The translations under genes and the position numbers were made by a program. From the NCBI GenBank assembly GCA_900540635.1, contig UQGU01000002.1:80886-144885 (forward strand): DNA of 64,000 nucleotides, written 5' to 3'. Positions 17,286 through 25,408 of this stretch are shown here, one piece after another; position 1 is the first letter of the stretch; each line of letters opens with the position of its first letter. The notes below the pieces were generated by a model. It saw nothing but the letters and a program-made list of their open reading frames with translations, did not search any database and had not been told where the DNA came from. Source of the DNA: an uncultured Eubacteriales bacterium. Its GTDB lineage: Bacteria; Bacillota; Clostridia; Oscillospirales; Oscillospiraceae.

Positions 17286-19709
17286 ATGAATTACGATTTT
17301 GCCGCCATTGAGGCCAAGTGGCACAAATATTGGGAGGAAAACGATACCTTCCATACGGATGTGTGGGATTTCTCCAAGCCCAAGTATTATGTTCTGGATA
17401 TGTTCCCCTATCCTTCCGGCGTGGGCCTGCATGCAGGCCATCCCGAGGGCTACACGGCAACGGATATCATGTCCCGCATGAAGCGGATGCAGGGCTACAA
17501 TGTGCTGCACCCCATGGGCTATGATTCCTTCGGCCTGCCCGCTGAGCAGTACGCCATCAGTACCGGCAACCATCCCGAGGGCTTTACCAAGAAAAATATC
17601 GAAACCTTCTCCAAGCAGCTCAAAGAGTTGGGCTTTGACTATGACTGGTCCAAGATGATCGCCACCTCTGACCCCAGCTTCTACAAGTGGACCCAGTGGA
17701 TATTCAAGCAGCTCTATGAGGCGGGCTATGCCAAGCGCATTGAGATGCCGGTGAACTGGTGCGAAGAGCTGGGCACTGTGCTAAGTAACGACGAGGTCAT
17801 CGACGGCAAGTCCGAGCGGGGCGGCTATCCCGTTGTGAAGAAGAACATGATGCAGTGGGTCATCGACCAGCCTGCCTTTGCTGAGAAGCTGCTGGAGGGC
17901 CTGAATGAGATCGACTGGCCTGAATCCACCAAGGAGATCCAGCGCAACTGGATCGGCAAGTCTACCGGCGTAGAGGTGGACTTCAAGCTGGTGGGCGGCG
18001 GTGATTTCTCCATCTATACCACCTGTATCGAAACCATTTACGGTATTACCTTCATGGTCCTGGCTCCCGACGGTAAGGTCGTCCAGGATCTGATGGATCG
18101 GATCGAGAACAAGGAAGAGGTCCAGGCCTACATCAACGAGACCGTCAAGAAGAGCGACATGGACCGCACTGAGCTGAACAAGGGCAAGACCGGCTGCCGC
18201 CTCCAGGGCGTGTATGCCATCAACCCTGTCAATGGCAAGCAGGTGCCTGTGTTCATCGGCGATTTTGTTCTGGCCGGCTACGGCACCGGCGCCGTTATGG
18301 CTGTGCCCAGCCACGACCAGCGTGACTTTGAGTACGCCGTGGCCCATAGCATTCCCATGATCCAGGTCATTGAGGGGCGGGATGTTTCCGAGTGCGCCTT
18401 TGAGAAGCAGGACTACCTGGGCAAGGGCTGTAAGCTGATGAATTCCGAGGAGTTCACGGGGCTGACTGTGGAGGAGGCCAAGGAGGCCATTACCCAGAAG
18501 CTGGAAAAGATGGGCGTTGCCAGAAGAAAGGTCAACTACCATTTCCGGGAGTGGATTTTTGCCCGTCAGCGCTATTGGGGCGAGCCCGTACCCTGCGTCT
18601 ATACCCAGGACGGCAAGATCTATTTTGTCCCCGATGAGGAGCTGCCTGTCATCCTGCCCGAGCTGGAAGACTATAAGGGCCGCAACGGTCAGGCACCTCT
18701 GGAAAATGCCACCGAGTGGAAGCAGTACAACCGCAACGGCATTCAGGGCACCCGGGAGACCTCTACCATGCCCGGCTCCGCCGGTTCTTCCTGGTATTAC
18801 ATGCGTTATATCGACCCCCAGAACGACAAGGAGTTCTGCAATCAGGAGCTGCTGAAGCACTGGATGCCTGTGGACCTGTATGTGGGCGGCCCGGAGCACG
18901 CCGTGGGCCACCTGATGTACTCCCGTATCTGGAACCGCTTCCTGTACGACAAGGGCCTGTCCCCTGTGAAGGAGCCCTTCAAGAAGCTGGTGCACCAGGG
19001 CATGATCCTGGGCGAGAACGGCATCAAGATGGGCAAGCGCTTCCCCAAGTACGTTGTGAACCCCAGTGATATCGTTCGGGACTACGGCGCAGATACCCTG
19101 CGGCTGTATGAGATGTTCATGGGCCCTCTGGAGGTTTCCAAGCCCTGGAGCTCCCAGGGTGTGGCCGGTGCCAAGAAGTTTATCAACCGTGTGTGGAACT
19201 TCTTCTCCGAGAGCGCCAACATCACCGATACTGACGACGGCAAACTCACCAAGATCTACCACCAGACCGTGAAGAAGGTCTCCTCCGATTTTGAGGCCCT
19301 GGCCTTCAATACCGCCATTGCCCAGATGATGGTCTTTGTCAATGAGGTCTATAAGAACGGTACCTGCCCCAGAGAGTACGCCGAGGGCTTCATTAAGATG
19401 ATCTCCTGCATCATCCCCCATGTGGGCGAGGAGCTCTGGCAGCTGCTGGGCCACGACCACACCATTGCCTTTGAATCCTGGCCCACCTACGACGAGGCCA
19501 AGTGCAAGGATCACGAGGTCACCATTGCCGTCCAGATCAACGGCAAGATGCGGGGCACCGTCCTGATGGATGCGGACCTGGACAACGACACCGTGGTGAA
19601 AAATGCCCTGGCCGATGAGAAAATCGCCCGCTTCCTGGAGAAGCAGGGGGGCAGTGTGGTGAAGACCATTGTGGTCAAGAACAAGCTTGTCAACCTGATC
19701 GTGAAATAA
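17286..19709 (+). CDS. leuS: leucyl-tRNA synthetase
   Basis: 807 aa class Ia synthetase. It has the N-terminal FPYPSGVGLHAGHPEGYTATD with the HIGH-type HAGH at residues 49-52; the CP1 editing domain with GTGAVMAVPSHDQRDFEYA; the WCEELGTVLSNDEV and PGSAGSSWYYMRYIDP blocks; and a C-terminal anticodon-binding domain. The KMSKS loop is replaced by KMGKR at residues 581-585 (nt 19026-19040), followed by FPKYVVNPSDIV, so the position is clear although the motif is not canonical. The frame is open throughout. No T-box leader is evident upstream. Confidence 0.96.
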   Translation: MNYDFAAIEAKWHKYWEENDTFHTDVWDFSKPKYYVLDMFPYPSGVGLHAGHPEGYTATDIMSRMKRMQGYNVLHPMGYDSFGLPAEQYAISTGNHPEGFTKKNIETFSKQLKELGFDYDWSKMIATSDPSFYKWTQWIFKQLYEAGYAKRIEMPVNWCEELGTVLSNDEVIDGKSERGGYPVVKKNMMQWVIDQPAFAEKLLEGLNEIDWPESTKEIQRNWIGKSTGVEVDFKLVGGGDFSIYTTCIETIYGITFMVLAPDGKVVQDLMDRIENKEEVQAYINETVKKSDMDRTELNKGKTGCRLQGVYAINPVNGKQVPVFIGDFVLAGYGTGAVMAVPSHDQRDFEYAVAHSIPMIQVIEGRDVSECAFEKQDYLGKGCKLMNSEEFTGLTVEEAKEAITQKLEKMGVARRKVNYHFREWIFARQRYWGEPVPCVYTQDGKIYFVPDEELPVILPELEDYKGRNGQAPLENATEWKQYNRNGIQGTRETSTMPGSAGSSWYYMRYIDPQNDKEFCNQELLKHWMPVDLYVGGPEHAVGHLMYSRIWNRFLYDKGLSPVKEPFKKLVHQGMILGENGIKMGKRFPKYVVNPSDIVRDYGADTLRLYEMFMGPLEVSKPWSSQGVAGAKKFINRVWNFFSESANITDTDDGKLTKIYHQTVKKVSSDFEALAFNTAIAQMMVFVNEVYKNGTCPREYAEGFIKMISCIIPHVGEELWQLLGHDHTIAFESWPTYDEAKCKDHEVTIAVQINGKMRGTVLMDADLDNDTVVKNALADEKIARFLEKQGGSVVKTIVVKNKLVNLIVK

Positions 19710-19743
19710 TTTTGAATTTTTTTGAAAAAACTCGAATTATTTC

Positions 19744-19772
19744 TTGACATTTGGGTGAATCCACCATATAAT
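19744..19772 (+). promoter_or_regulatory. perfect-consensus SigA promoter of rpsU
   Basis: TTGACA (19744-19749), exactly 17 bases, TATAAT (19767-19772). The leader then has a GCATCC/GGATGC hairpin (19796-19818) just before the GGAGGGAGG ribosome site. High constitutive output is expected for a ribosomal protein gene. Confidence 0.88.
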
Positions 19773-19837
19773 AATCAAGCCGTATGGCCCTGAAAGCATC
19801 CAGGATCGAGCCGGATGCATCGGAGGGAGGGAAAACA

Positions 19838-20020
19838 ATGTCTGAAATTCGCGTAAAGGAGAACGAGTCTCTGGAGAGCGCTCTGCGTCGTTTTAAGCGC
19901 AGCTGTGCCAAGGAGGGCGTTATCGCCGAAGTTAAGAAGCGCGAGCATTACGTCAGCCCCAGCCTGAAGCGTAAGCAGAAGTCTGAAGCTGCCCGCAAGA
20001 ACAAGAGAAAGTTCTACTAA
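19838..20020 (+). CDS. rpsU: 30S ribosomal protein bS21
   Basis: 60 aa from the ATG at 19838 behind GGAGGGAGG; a longer in-frame extension upstream would overlap the promoter and is rejected. The sequence begins [21 protein letters not shown] and ends in a Lys/Arg-rich tail ([16 protein letters not shown]), as in all bS21 proteins. A small-subunit protein involved in initiation, exposed near the anti-Shine-Dalgarno region. Monocistronic, flanked by a strong promoter and terminator. Confidence 0.97.
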   Translation: MSEIRVKENESLESALRRFKRSCAKEGVIAEVKKREHYVSPSLKRKQKSEAARKNKRKFY

Positions 20021-20042
20021 TATCCCTCTTGAGTTGTGCGCT

Positions 20043-20074
20043 AGCCGCCCCGGAGTTTCCGGGGCGGCTTTTTT
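20043..20074 (+). terminator. intrinsic terminator of rpsU
   Basis: 11-base perfect stem (20043-20053 with 20059-20069), 5-base loop and a T-run through 20074. It overlaps the stop codon of the convergent gene at 20073. Confidence 0.92.
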
Positions 20075-20762
20075 AGGCCTCCCATTCCTGGCTGAGCCCC
20101 ACGGCCAGCTCTGCTCCAAACGCTGCAGCCTGTTCCAGTATGGCTTCTATGCAGCGGAGATCCCGGTATAGTGTGAACTGAAAGCCATTGGGCGTTGGCT
20201 CAATGGAATAGCGGCAGCACAGCCCGGGATCTTTGAATTTTCCGGAAGCTGCCATTCGGGGCAGCGGGGTGCGCGTGCAGCCCTGCTTTGTAAGCGCCAG
20301 CCGGACGGCTGCCGGGGCGGTGTCCAGCCAGATCTTTTTCCCGGCCCAGGGAGAAAGCGCCTCCTCGATGGTTTGATCTGCTGCCACAGGGGGCAGAAAG
20401 AGACGGCAGCCCTCTGCTGCATAGGCCGGAGGCGCAGCCAGGGGAACGGTCAGCTCCCGGGCCAGCAGCCGGACCAGCTCCCGCTGCGGTGCATTTTCCG
20501 CCTGCTGGAAGTCCAGCAGAAGGCCGGTGCAGGAGAGCTTTTCCAGAGCTTCTGCCAGCTGGTCAAGAATGTGCTCCGGATCCTGAGCCGCCATGGGTAC
20601 CCGGTCATCCACTACCAGCAGCACGCCGCGCGGAAGTGCCTGCGGAAGTCCCACAAGCCCATCATCGGAAAAATGGCAGCCCATTCGGGCAAGCCTTGGG
20701 GGAAGACGGGCACATGCAGCGATTTCACCATCCGTCATGGCCAGATATTGCGGGATTCCCAT
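20073..20762 (-). CDS. conserved-looking protein of unknown function
   Basis: 229 aa from the ATG at 20760-20762 (MGIPQYLAMTDGEIAACA), which has GAGGAGG 8 bases upstream; an alternative TTG two codons earlier is less likely. No signal peptide or membrane helix. Alternating hydrophobic strands (GVLLVVDD, TGLLLDFQ, IWLDTAPAAV) suggest an alpha/beta, perhaps TIM-barrel-like, fold; the C-terminus FQFTLYRDLRCIEAILEQAA is distinctive. I do not recognise the family. Codon use and the ribosome site support a real gene. It diverges from yqeG, and the yqeG promoter -35 overlaps its start. Confidence 0.7.
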   Translation of the reverse strand: MGIPQYLAMTDGEIAACARLPPRLARMGCHFSDDGLVGLPQALPRGVLLVVDDRVPMAAQDPEHILDQLAEALEKLSCTGLLLDFQQAENAPQRELVRLLARELTVPLAAPPAYAAEGCRLFLPPVAADQTIEEALSPWAGKKIWLDTAPAAVRLALTKQGCTRTPLPRMAASGKFKDPGLCCRYSIEPTPNGFQFTLYRDLRCIEAILEQAAAFGAELAVGLSQEWEA

Positions 20763-20790
20763 GGACAAATCCTCCTCACCGTGCTATAAT
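20762..20790 (+). promoter_or_regulatory. promoter of the yqeG-pepP pair
   Basis: TGGACA (20762-20767), 17-base spacer, TATAAT (20785-20790) with TGC immediately upstream (extended -10). The -35 lies on the start codon of the divergent gene. Confidence 0.78.
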
Positions 20791-20859
20791 AACCCAAGAA
20801 TCGGGGATCAGCAGCCGAAGCGTGTTTCTCCGTTAGCATATGTTTGAAGGAGAGCAACT

Positions 20860-21363
20860 ATGTCTTTTTCGCTTCTGCCCAGGTTTTTGACCCCGGAGCT
20901 GACAGATCTGACCTCGGATTTTTTGCTGGAGAAGGGGATCCGTTTGCTGATGATGGATTTTGATAATACCATCGTCCCCTATACCACCGATGTCCCTACA
21001 GAGCGGATGCGCTCCTGGCTGGAAGAGATGAATGCTTCCCCTGTGAAGATCGCCATCGTTTCCAACAGCAAGAATGACCGCCTGATCCGCTTCTGCGAAA
21101 CCTATCATCTGGACTATATCATGCGGGCCCATAAGCCGAGACCCCGGGGGCTGCAGCAGTGCATGGCCCGGTTCGGCTTCGCCCAGGAGCAGTCTGCCAT
21201 TGTGGGCGATCAGATTTTTACGGATACACTGGCCGGAAACCTGGCGGGGGTCACCCCCATTTTGGTAAAGGCCATTGATAATCACACCTTCTGGCTGAAG
21301 GCACGCCACGTTCTGGAGCTGCCTTTTGTCTTTGCGGCGAGAAAAAGGAGAATAAAAACATGA
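20860..21363 (+). CDS. yqeG: YqeG-family HAD phosphatase
   Basis: 167 aa HAD-superfamily IIIA protein. Motif I is LMMDFDNTIVPY (DxDxT-type, about residues 29-40), motif II AIVSNSKN, motif III HKPRPRG, and motif IV VGDQIFTDTLAGN. This matches the YqeG family, a stand-alone phosphatase found near yqeH/aroE clusters in Bacillus; its substrate is not established to my knowledge. The start has GGAGAG upstream. The stop overlaps the next start as ATGA, so the pair is co-translated. Confidence 0.9.
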   Translation: MSFSLLPRFLTPELTDLTSDFLLEKGIRLLMMDFDNTIVPYTTDVPTERMRSWLEEMNASPVKIAIVSNSKNDRLIRFCETYHLDYIMRAHKPRPRGLQQCMARFGFAQEQSAIVGDQIFTDTLAGNLAGVTPILVKAIDNHTFWLKARHVLELPFVFAARKRRIKT

Positions 21364-22424
21364 AAAATCTGGAAAAGTTCCTGTCCCTGCTGGATGGCGA
21401 GGTCGACGGTCTGCTGCTGACCTCTCGCTACAGCCGCCATTACGGCGCGGAATTCGACATTGCCGAGGGTATGGCAATCGTAACGAAGAAGGGCTGCCGT
21501 TATTTCACCGACAGCCGTTATATTGAGTCCGCCCAGGCAAATGTCAAGGGCTTTGAGGTCCTGGATGTGAATTCCGGCCGGAATTATGCCAAGTGCCTCA
21601 ATGAGGCCATTGCGGACTTTGGCGTCACCGCTCTTGGCTATGAGGAAAACTATCTGACCGTGGCCGAATTTATGGGCCTGGAAAAGAACCTGAATGCCAA
21701 GCTGGTGCCCTTCAATGCCAAGATCAATGGCTTCCGGGATGTGAAAGAGGACTGGGAGCTGGACCTGCTGCGCAAGGCACAGAAGATCGCCGATAAAGCC
21801 TTCAAAGATACCCTGCCCAGAATCCATGCCGGTATGACCGAACTGGAGGCCCAGGCGGAGCTGATTTATGAGATGTATAAGAACGGTGCCCAGGGCCTGT
21901 CCTTTGATCCCATCGTTGTCTCCGGACCCAATACCAGCATGCCCCATGGCGTAGCAGGGGAGCGGGTCATTCAGGAAGGCGATTTCATCACCATGGACTT
22001 CGGCGTGCTCTACCAGGGCTACTGCTCGGATACCACCCGTACCTTTGCCGTGGGCTACGCCACCGAGGAAATGAAGAAGGTCTACAATGTGGTCCTGCAG
22101 GCACAGCTGGCCGGTATCGCCGTTACCAAGGCCGGTGTCACCGGTGCTGAGGTGGACGGCGCTGCCCGGAAGGTCATTTCTGATGCGGGCTATGGCGATT
22201 ACTTCGGCCACAGCTATGGCCATGGCGTTGGCCTGGAAATCCACGAGGGCCCCAATATGAGCTTCCGCAATGAAAAGCCCATCCCCGCCGGAGCCGTTAC
22301 CTCTGCCGAGCCCGGCGTCTATCTGCCCGGAAAATTCGGCGTCCGTATTGAGGATGTAACAATTGTGACCGAGAATGGCTGCGAAGATATCACCAATATT
22401 CCCAAAGATTTGCTGATTATCTAA
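21360..22424 (+). CDS. M24-family Xaa-Pro aminopeptidase
   Basis: 354 aa with an N-terminal creatinase-like domain (SRYSRHYGAEFDIAEGMAIVT ... YFTDSRYI) and a C-terminal pita-bread metallopeptidase domain. The five metal ligands are visible: the two Asp in TMDFGVLYQGYCSDTTRTF, the His in GHSYGHGVGLEIHE, the Glu in SAEPGVYLPG and the Glu in GVRIEDVTIVT. It releases N-terminal residues before proline in cytosolic peptides. Co-translated with yqeG and followed by efp, a frequent order in Bacillota. Confidence 0.93.
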   Translation: MKNLEKFLSLLDGEVDGLLLTSRYSRHYGAEFDIAEGMAIVTKKGCRYFTDSRYIESAQANVKGFEVLDVNSGRNYAKCLNEAIADFGVTALGYEENYLTVAEFMGLEKNLNAKLVPFNAKINGFRDVKEDWELDLLRKAQKIADKAFKDTLPRIHAGMTELEAQAELIYEMYKNGAQGLSFDPIVVSGPNTSMPHGVAGERVIQEGDFITMDFGVLYQGYCSDTTRTFAVGYATEEMKKVYNVVLQAQLAGIAVTKAGVTGAEVDGAARKVISDAGYGDYFGHSYGHGVGLEIHEGPNMSFRNEKPIPAGAVTSAEPGVYLPGKFGVRIEDVTIVTENGCEDITNIPKDLLII

Positions 22425-22442
22425 ATTTTTTCAGAATACCCC

Positions 22443-22471
22443 TTGCAAAATGACGACATATGGGGTAAACT
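22443..22471 (+). promoter_or_regulatory. candidate promoter of efp
   Basis: TTGCAA (22443-22448), 17-base spacer, TAAACT (22466-22471; two mismatches to TATAAT), about 65 bases ahead of the efp start. Confidence 0.55.
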
Positions 22472-22535
22472 AACATAGTTAAGGATATAGATTCTTGTAT
22501 CCCCCCAAGGGAACATAAATTAGGAGGATAAACCA

Positions 22536-23099
22536 ATGATTTCTGCAAGTGATTTTAGAAACGGCGTAACCTTTGAAATGGATGGCAAGGTTATGCAGGT
22601 CATCGAGTTCCAGCACGTGAAGCCCGGCAAGGGCGCTGCTTTCGTCCGCGTGAAGATGAAGAACGTCATCACCGGCGGCGTGACCGAGACCAGCTTCAAC
22701 CCCTCTGCCAAGTACCCCACCGCATATATTGAGCGCAAGAAGATGGAGTACTCCTACAACGACGGCAACCTGTACTACTTCATGGACGGCGAGACCTACG
22801 AGCTGACCCCCATCGATGGCAGCGTCCTGGACGATTCCTTCAAGTTCGTCAAGGAGAACGATGTCTGCACCATCATGAGCTACAAGGGCAATGTCTTCGG
22901 CGTGGAAGCTCCCAACTTTGCTGACCTGGTGGTCACCAAGACCGAGCCCGGCTTCGCCGGCAACACCGCTACCAACGTCCTGAAGCCCGCCACTCTGGAG
23001 ACCGGCGCCGACGTAAAGGTGCCCCTGTTCATCAACGAGGGCGACAAGATCCAGATCGATACCCGCACCGGCGAGTACCTGGGCCGTTCCAAGGTTTAA
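22536..23099 (+). CDS. efp: translation elongation factor P
   Basis: 187 aa, full length. It begins [44 protein letters not shown], where the KPGKGAAF loop carries the Lys that is modified in many species, and ends with the conserved [19 protein letters not shown] of OB domain III. EF-P relieves ribosomes stalled at proline runs. Good AGGAGG site 8 bases upstream. The CD1247-type gene follows after 32 bases and probably shares the transcript. Confidence 0.97.
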   Translation: MISASDFRNGVTFEMDGKVMQVIEFQHVKPGKGAAFVRVKMKNVITGGVTETSFNPSAKYPTAYIERKKMEYSYNDGNLYYFMDGETYELTPIDGSVLDDSFKFVKENDVCTIMSYKGNVFGVEAPNFADLVVTKTEPGFAGNTATNVLKPATLETGADVKVPLFINEGDKIQIDTRTGEYLGRSKV

Positions 23100-23131
23100 T
23101 CACAGCTGTCTTGGCTGAAAGGAGAACGAAT

Positions 23132-23620
23132 ATGACGATTTCTGAAAAATCCGCCTACCTGAAGGGACTCATGGACGGCCTGAAGCTGGACACGGAGACC
23201 AACGAGGGAAAGATGATCGCTGCCATCGTTGATTTGCTCGGCGATATGTCCAAGCGTATGGTGGACATTGAGGATACCACCATTGCCATCTCCGATGAGC
23301 TGGACGAGATCGAAGAGGACCTGGACGCCATCGAAGACTTCATCCTGGATGAAGACGACGAGGACGACTGGGACGAGGATTACGAAGATTACGAGGACGA
23401 CGAGGACTACTACGACCCCGAAGAGGACGACTCTGAAGACGAGGAGGAGCCCGAGGAGGGCTTTGACTTCGGCGATGAGGATTCCACCATCTACGAGGTA
23501 GAGTGTGCCTGCGGCAATGTCATCGACTTCGACGAAGAAGTGCTGGAGTCCGGCAGCATTGTCTGCCCCAAGTGCGGTGAGACTCTGGAGTTCTCCTTCG
23601 AAGACGAGGAAGACCAGTAA
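23132..23620 (+). CDS. CD1247-type acidic protein with C-terminal zinc ribbon
   Basis: 162 aa from the ATG at 23132 behind AAAGGAG. The N-terminal 55 residues (EKSAYLKGLMDGLKLD ... EGKMIAAIVDLLGDM) match the CD1247 N-terminal domain of Clostridia. A run of Asp, Glu and Tyr follows (residues about 75-120). The C-terminus has a four-Cys ribbon (ECACGNVIDFDEE ... IVCPKCGETLEF). Function is unknown in the family as far as I know. The acidic stretch and Zn ribbon suggest a protein- or nucleic-acid-binding adaptor, perhaps around transcription or translation given the efp neighbour; that is inference. Confidence 0.8.
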   Translation: MTISEKSAYLKGLMDGLKLDTETNEGKMIAAIVDLLGDMSKRMVDIEDTTIAISDELDEIEEDLDAIEDFILDEDDEDDWDEDYEDYEDDEDYYDPEEDDSEDEEEPEEGFDFGDEDSTIYEVECACGNVIDFDEEVLESGSIVCPKCGETLEFSFEDEEDQ

Positions 23621-23634
23621 TTGCAAGTTTTCTT

Positions 23635-23662
23635 CCCAGCGGCGGAGTCATCCGCCGCTGGG
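23635..23662 (+). terminator. stem-loop after the CD1247-type gene
   Basis: Perfect 12-base stem (23635-23646 with 23651-23662) with a GTCA loop. No T-run follows, so it may be an RNA 3'-end stabiliser or a weak terminator. Confidence 0.45.
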
Positions 23663-23690
23663 GATCTGTCAGAGACCCGAAAGAAAACAC

Positions 23691-23719
23691 TTGACAGATG
23701 AGCCAATTTATGCTATTAT
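23691..23719 (+). promoter_or_regulatory. promoter of the tRNA pair
   Basis: TTGACA (23691-23696), 17-base spacer, TATTAT (23714-23719) with an extended TGC. It lies 35 bases upstream of the first tRNA. Confidence 0.85.
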
Positions 23720-23753
23720 ATCACCCGTGATGACAAGCGTCACGTTTCTGAAC

Positions 23754-23830
23754 GGGCCTTTAGCTCAGTTGGTCAGAGCCTCCGGCTCATAACCGGATAG
23801 TCCCGGGTTCGAGTCCCTGAAGGCCCACCA
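23754..23830 (+). tRNA. tRNA with CAT anticodon (probably tRNA-Ile2, possibly elongator tRNA-Met)
   Basis: 77 bases including encoded CCA. Acceptor GGGCCTT pairs with AAGGCCC (23820-23826). The anticodon stem TCCGG/CCGGA encloses CTCATAA, with CAT at 23788-23790. It is not the initiator, which would have a mismatched first pair and GGG/CCC in the anticodon stem. The overall sequence looks closer to Bacillota tRNA-Ile2, where C34 becomes lysidine, than to elongator Met, but this is a judgement from memory. The T-stem has one C.T mismatch (23804/23818). Confidence 0.88.
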
Positions 23831-23868
23831 CAAAGCCAAGGTTTCATTCCTTTTTGAATAAAAGACAT

Positions 23869-23943
<75 letters not shown>

Positions 23944-23944
<1 letters not shown>

Positions 23945-23986
23945 AAACCACCGAACATGATTTGTTCGGTGGTTTTCCTTTTTCTT
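23944..23986 (+). terminator. terminator of the tRNA pair
   Basis: 13-base stem (23944-23956 with 23964-23976), 7-base loop, then a T-rich tract starting within the right arm. Confidence 0.88.
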
Positions 23987-24072
23987 GCATTTTTTAGTAT
24001 TTCTAAATTGAAAAAGTTTGATTTTTACCAACCGATATTTTTACTGTTTCGTGTTTTCCCTTATTTTTTCCC

Positions 24073-24738
24073 TTATTGAGCTGCACTTGTTTCCCTTATG
24101 GATTCGTAGAACTTCTGCATTCTTGTGGCACTGTCTCGCCGCATCTGCTCCGTTACGTGACTGTAGACATCCAGGGTGAACGCCGCTGTAGCGTGACCTA
24201 AATTTGCCTGTACTGTCTTGATGTCATCTCCGGCCTGCAATGAGCTGACTGCGAAGCTGTGACGCAGGTCGTGAAAGCGAGCCTCTGGGACACCTACACG
24301 CTGAGCAACCGCCTTGAAGTGTTTCACAACAGTACGCCTTACAAGATGTTTTCCAAAGGCATCAGTAGAAACAAGATTGTATGGATTGTCCCATGCTTCA
24401 CCGGCTTCGGCACTTGCAAACCTTTGATTGCGCCACTCTTGCTGCAGCGCTTCCATTACGATGGAGGCCGGTGTGATCGTTCTTCCTTTGCCGCTTTTCG
24501 GAGTGCAAAAGAAGTATTCACCGTCCTTACACTGAAGCTGCTGCTTCACAAAGATAACGCCTTTTTTGAAATCCACATTTTCCCAGGATAGTCCCAGCAG
24601 CTCGCCTTGCCGCATTCCCGTAAAGATCGCCACTGTGAACAGATTGCAATAGCTGTCCTGGTTCGCTTCTTTTAGGAATAGTGCTATCTCATTAGGCTCC
24701 AAAGGTTTGATCTCTGGCTTCTGTACTTTTGGGAGCAC
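24073..24738 (-). pseudogene. 5'-truncated tyrosine-recombinase (phage/ICE integrase) remnant
   Basis: About 221 codons of a tyrosine recombinase catalytic domain with all main residues still present: Arg in GMRQGE, HxxR in FHDLRH, His in LGHATA and Tyr in LDVYSHV. Intact relatives are roughly 350-400 aa, so the arm-binding and core-binding domains are missing. Reading upstream in frame there is a stop at 24754-24756, and the reading starts abruptly at the VLPKVQKPEIKPL linker that normally follows the core-binding domain. The best start available is a GTG at 24738. Its position just after tRNA-Trp fits decay of an element once integrated there. Confidence 0.8.
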
Positions 24739-24899
24739 ACGGGCTGCTGTTATTTACTGTAAGAGGCAGATATCGATTATACCAGTGGATATCGTGGAAT
24801 ATCGCGTATTCTGTATTCAAACGACGGGCTAATTTTTGTAACATACGATCATTATCAAACTTTTTCAGAAATTGTGTAAACGTGTAAAGAGGTGTGAAA

Positions 24900-25211
24900 A
24901 TGGACGATTATGCATATACATTGGTAACAGATAATCCCATTGTTGTTGACTTTTCTGGATGCAAATATCTGGATGATCTACATGAACGCATCCGAAAAAG
25001 TTTCGGATTTCCAGCGTGCTGCGGAAAAAACCGGGATGCAGTTTGGGATTGCATCGATGGATACTTTGATGTGAATGAGAGCAGGACAATTCAGATCAGG
25101 GGCTTCCAGTCGATGCCAAATGAATTACAGGAATACTGTAAACCAATGTGGGGTATCTTTTCCGATTTACAGAAAGAATGCAGAAACATTATTGTGTGTC
25201 GTGAATCGTAA
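24900..25211 (+). CDS. barstar-family ribonuclease inhibitor, orphan
   Basis: 103 aa from the ATG at 24900 (GAGG at 24889-24892 gives good spacing; the GTG at 24894 is too close). The core FGFPACCGKNRDAVWDCIDGYF matches the barstar signature (FPxxxGxNxDAxWDC), preceded by a short strand (PIVVDFSGC) and followed by QKECRNIIVC, as expected for the last strand. Barstar binds and blocks barnase-type RNases in the cytoplasm. No barnase or toxin gene is nearby. AT-richer than the host genes; lies in the integrase scar, so probably acquired as an immunity gene. Confidence 0.82.
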   Translation: MDDYAYTLVTDNPIVVDFSGCKYLDDLHERIRKSFGFPACCGKNRDAVWDCIDGYFDVNESRTIQIRGFQSMPNELQEYCKPMWGIFSDLQKECRNIIVCRES

Positions 25212-25324
25212 AAAAGCTGAGCGCCCTGAGTTTAGCCTGCTGTATCTGCTGTGCGGCGCTTCGATGTTGACGATCATACTGAGCGTGCGTTTCAGGATTT
25301 TTCATAGCAGTTTAATTCTAGCGC

Positions 25325-25373
25325 AAAAAACCACATCGGCCAACCCTTTTTGGGGATGGCGATGTGGTTTTTT
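25325..25373. terminator. bidirectional terminator between barstar and the Cys-rich gene
   Basis: 14-base arms (25325-25338 with 25360-25373) bounded by A6 and T6, so it can end both converging transcripts. The stretch 25212-25324 shows no convincing gene; a short frame with a hydrophobic segment is present but has no ribosome site. Confidence 0.82.
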
Positions 25374-25408
25374 CTTTGGGGCGCATTTTGCAACGCGCCC
25401 GGCGCGGG

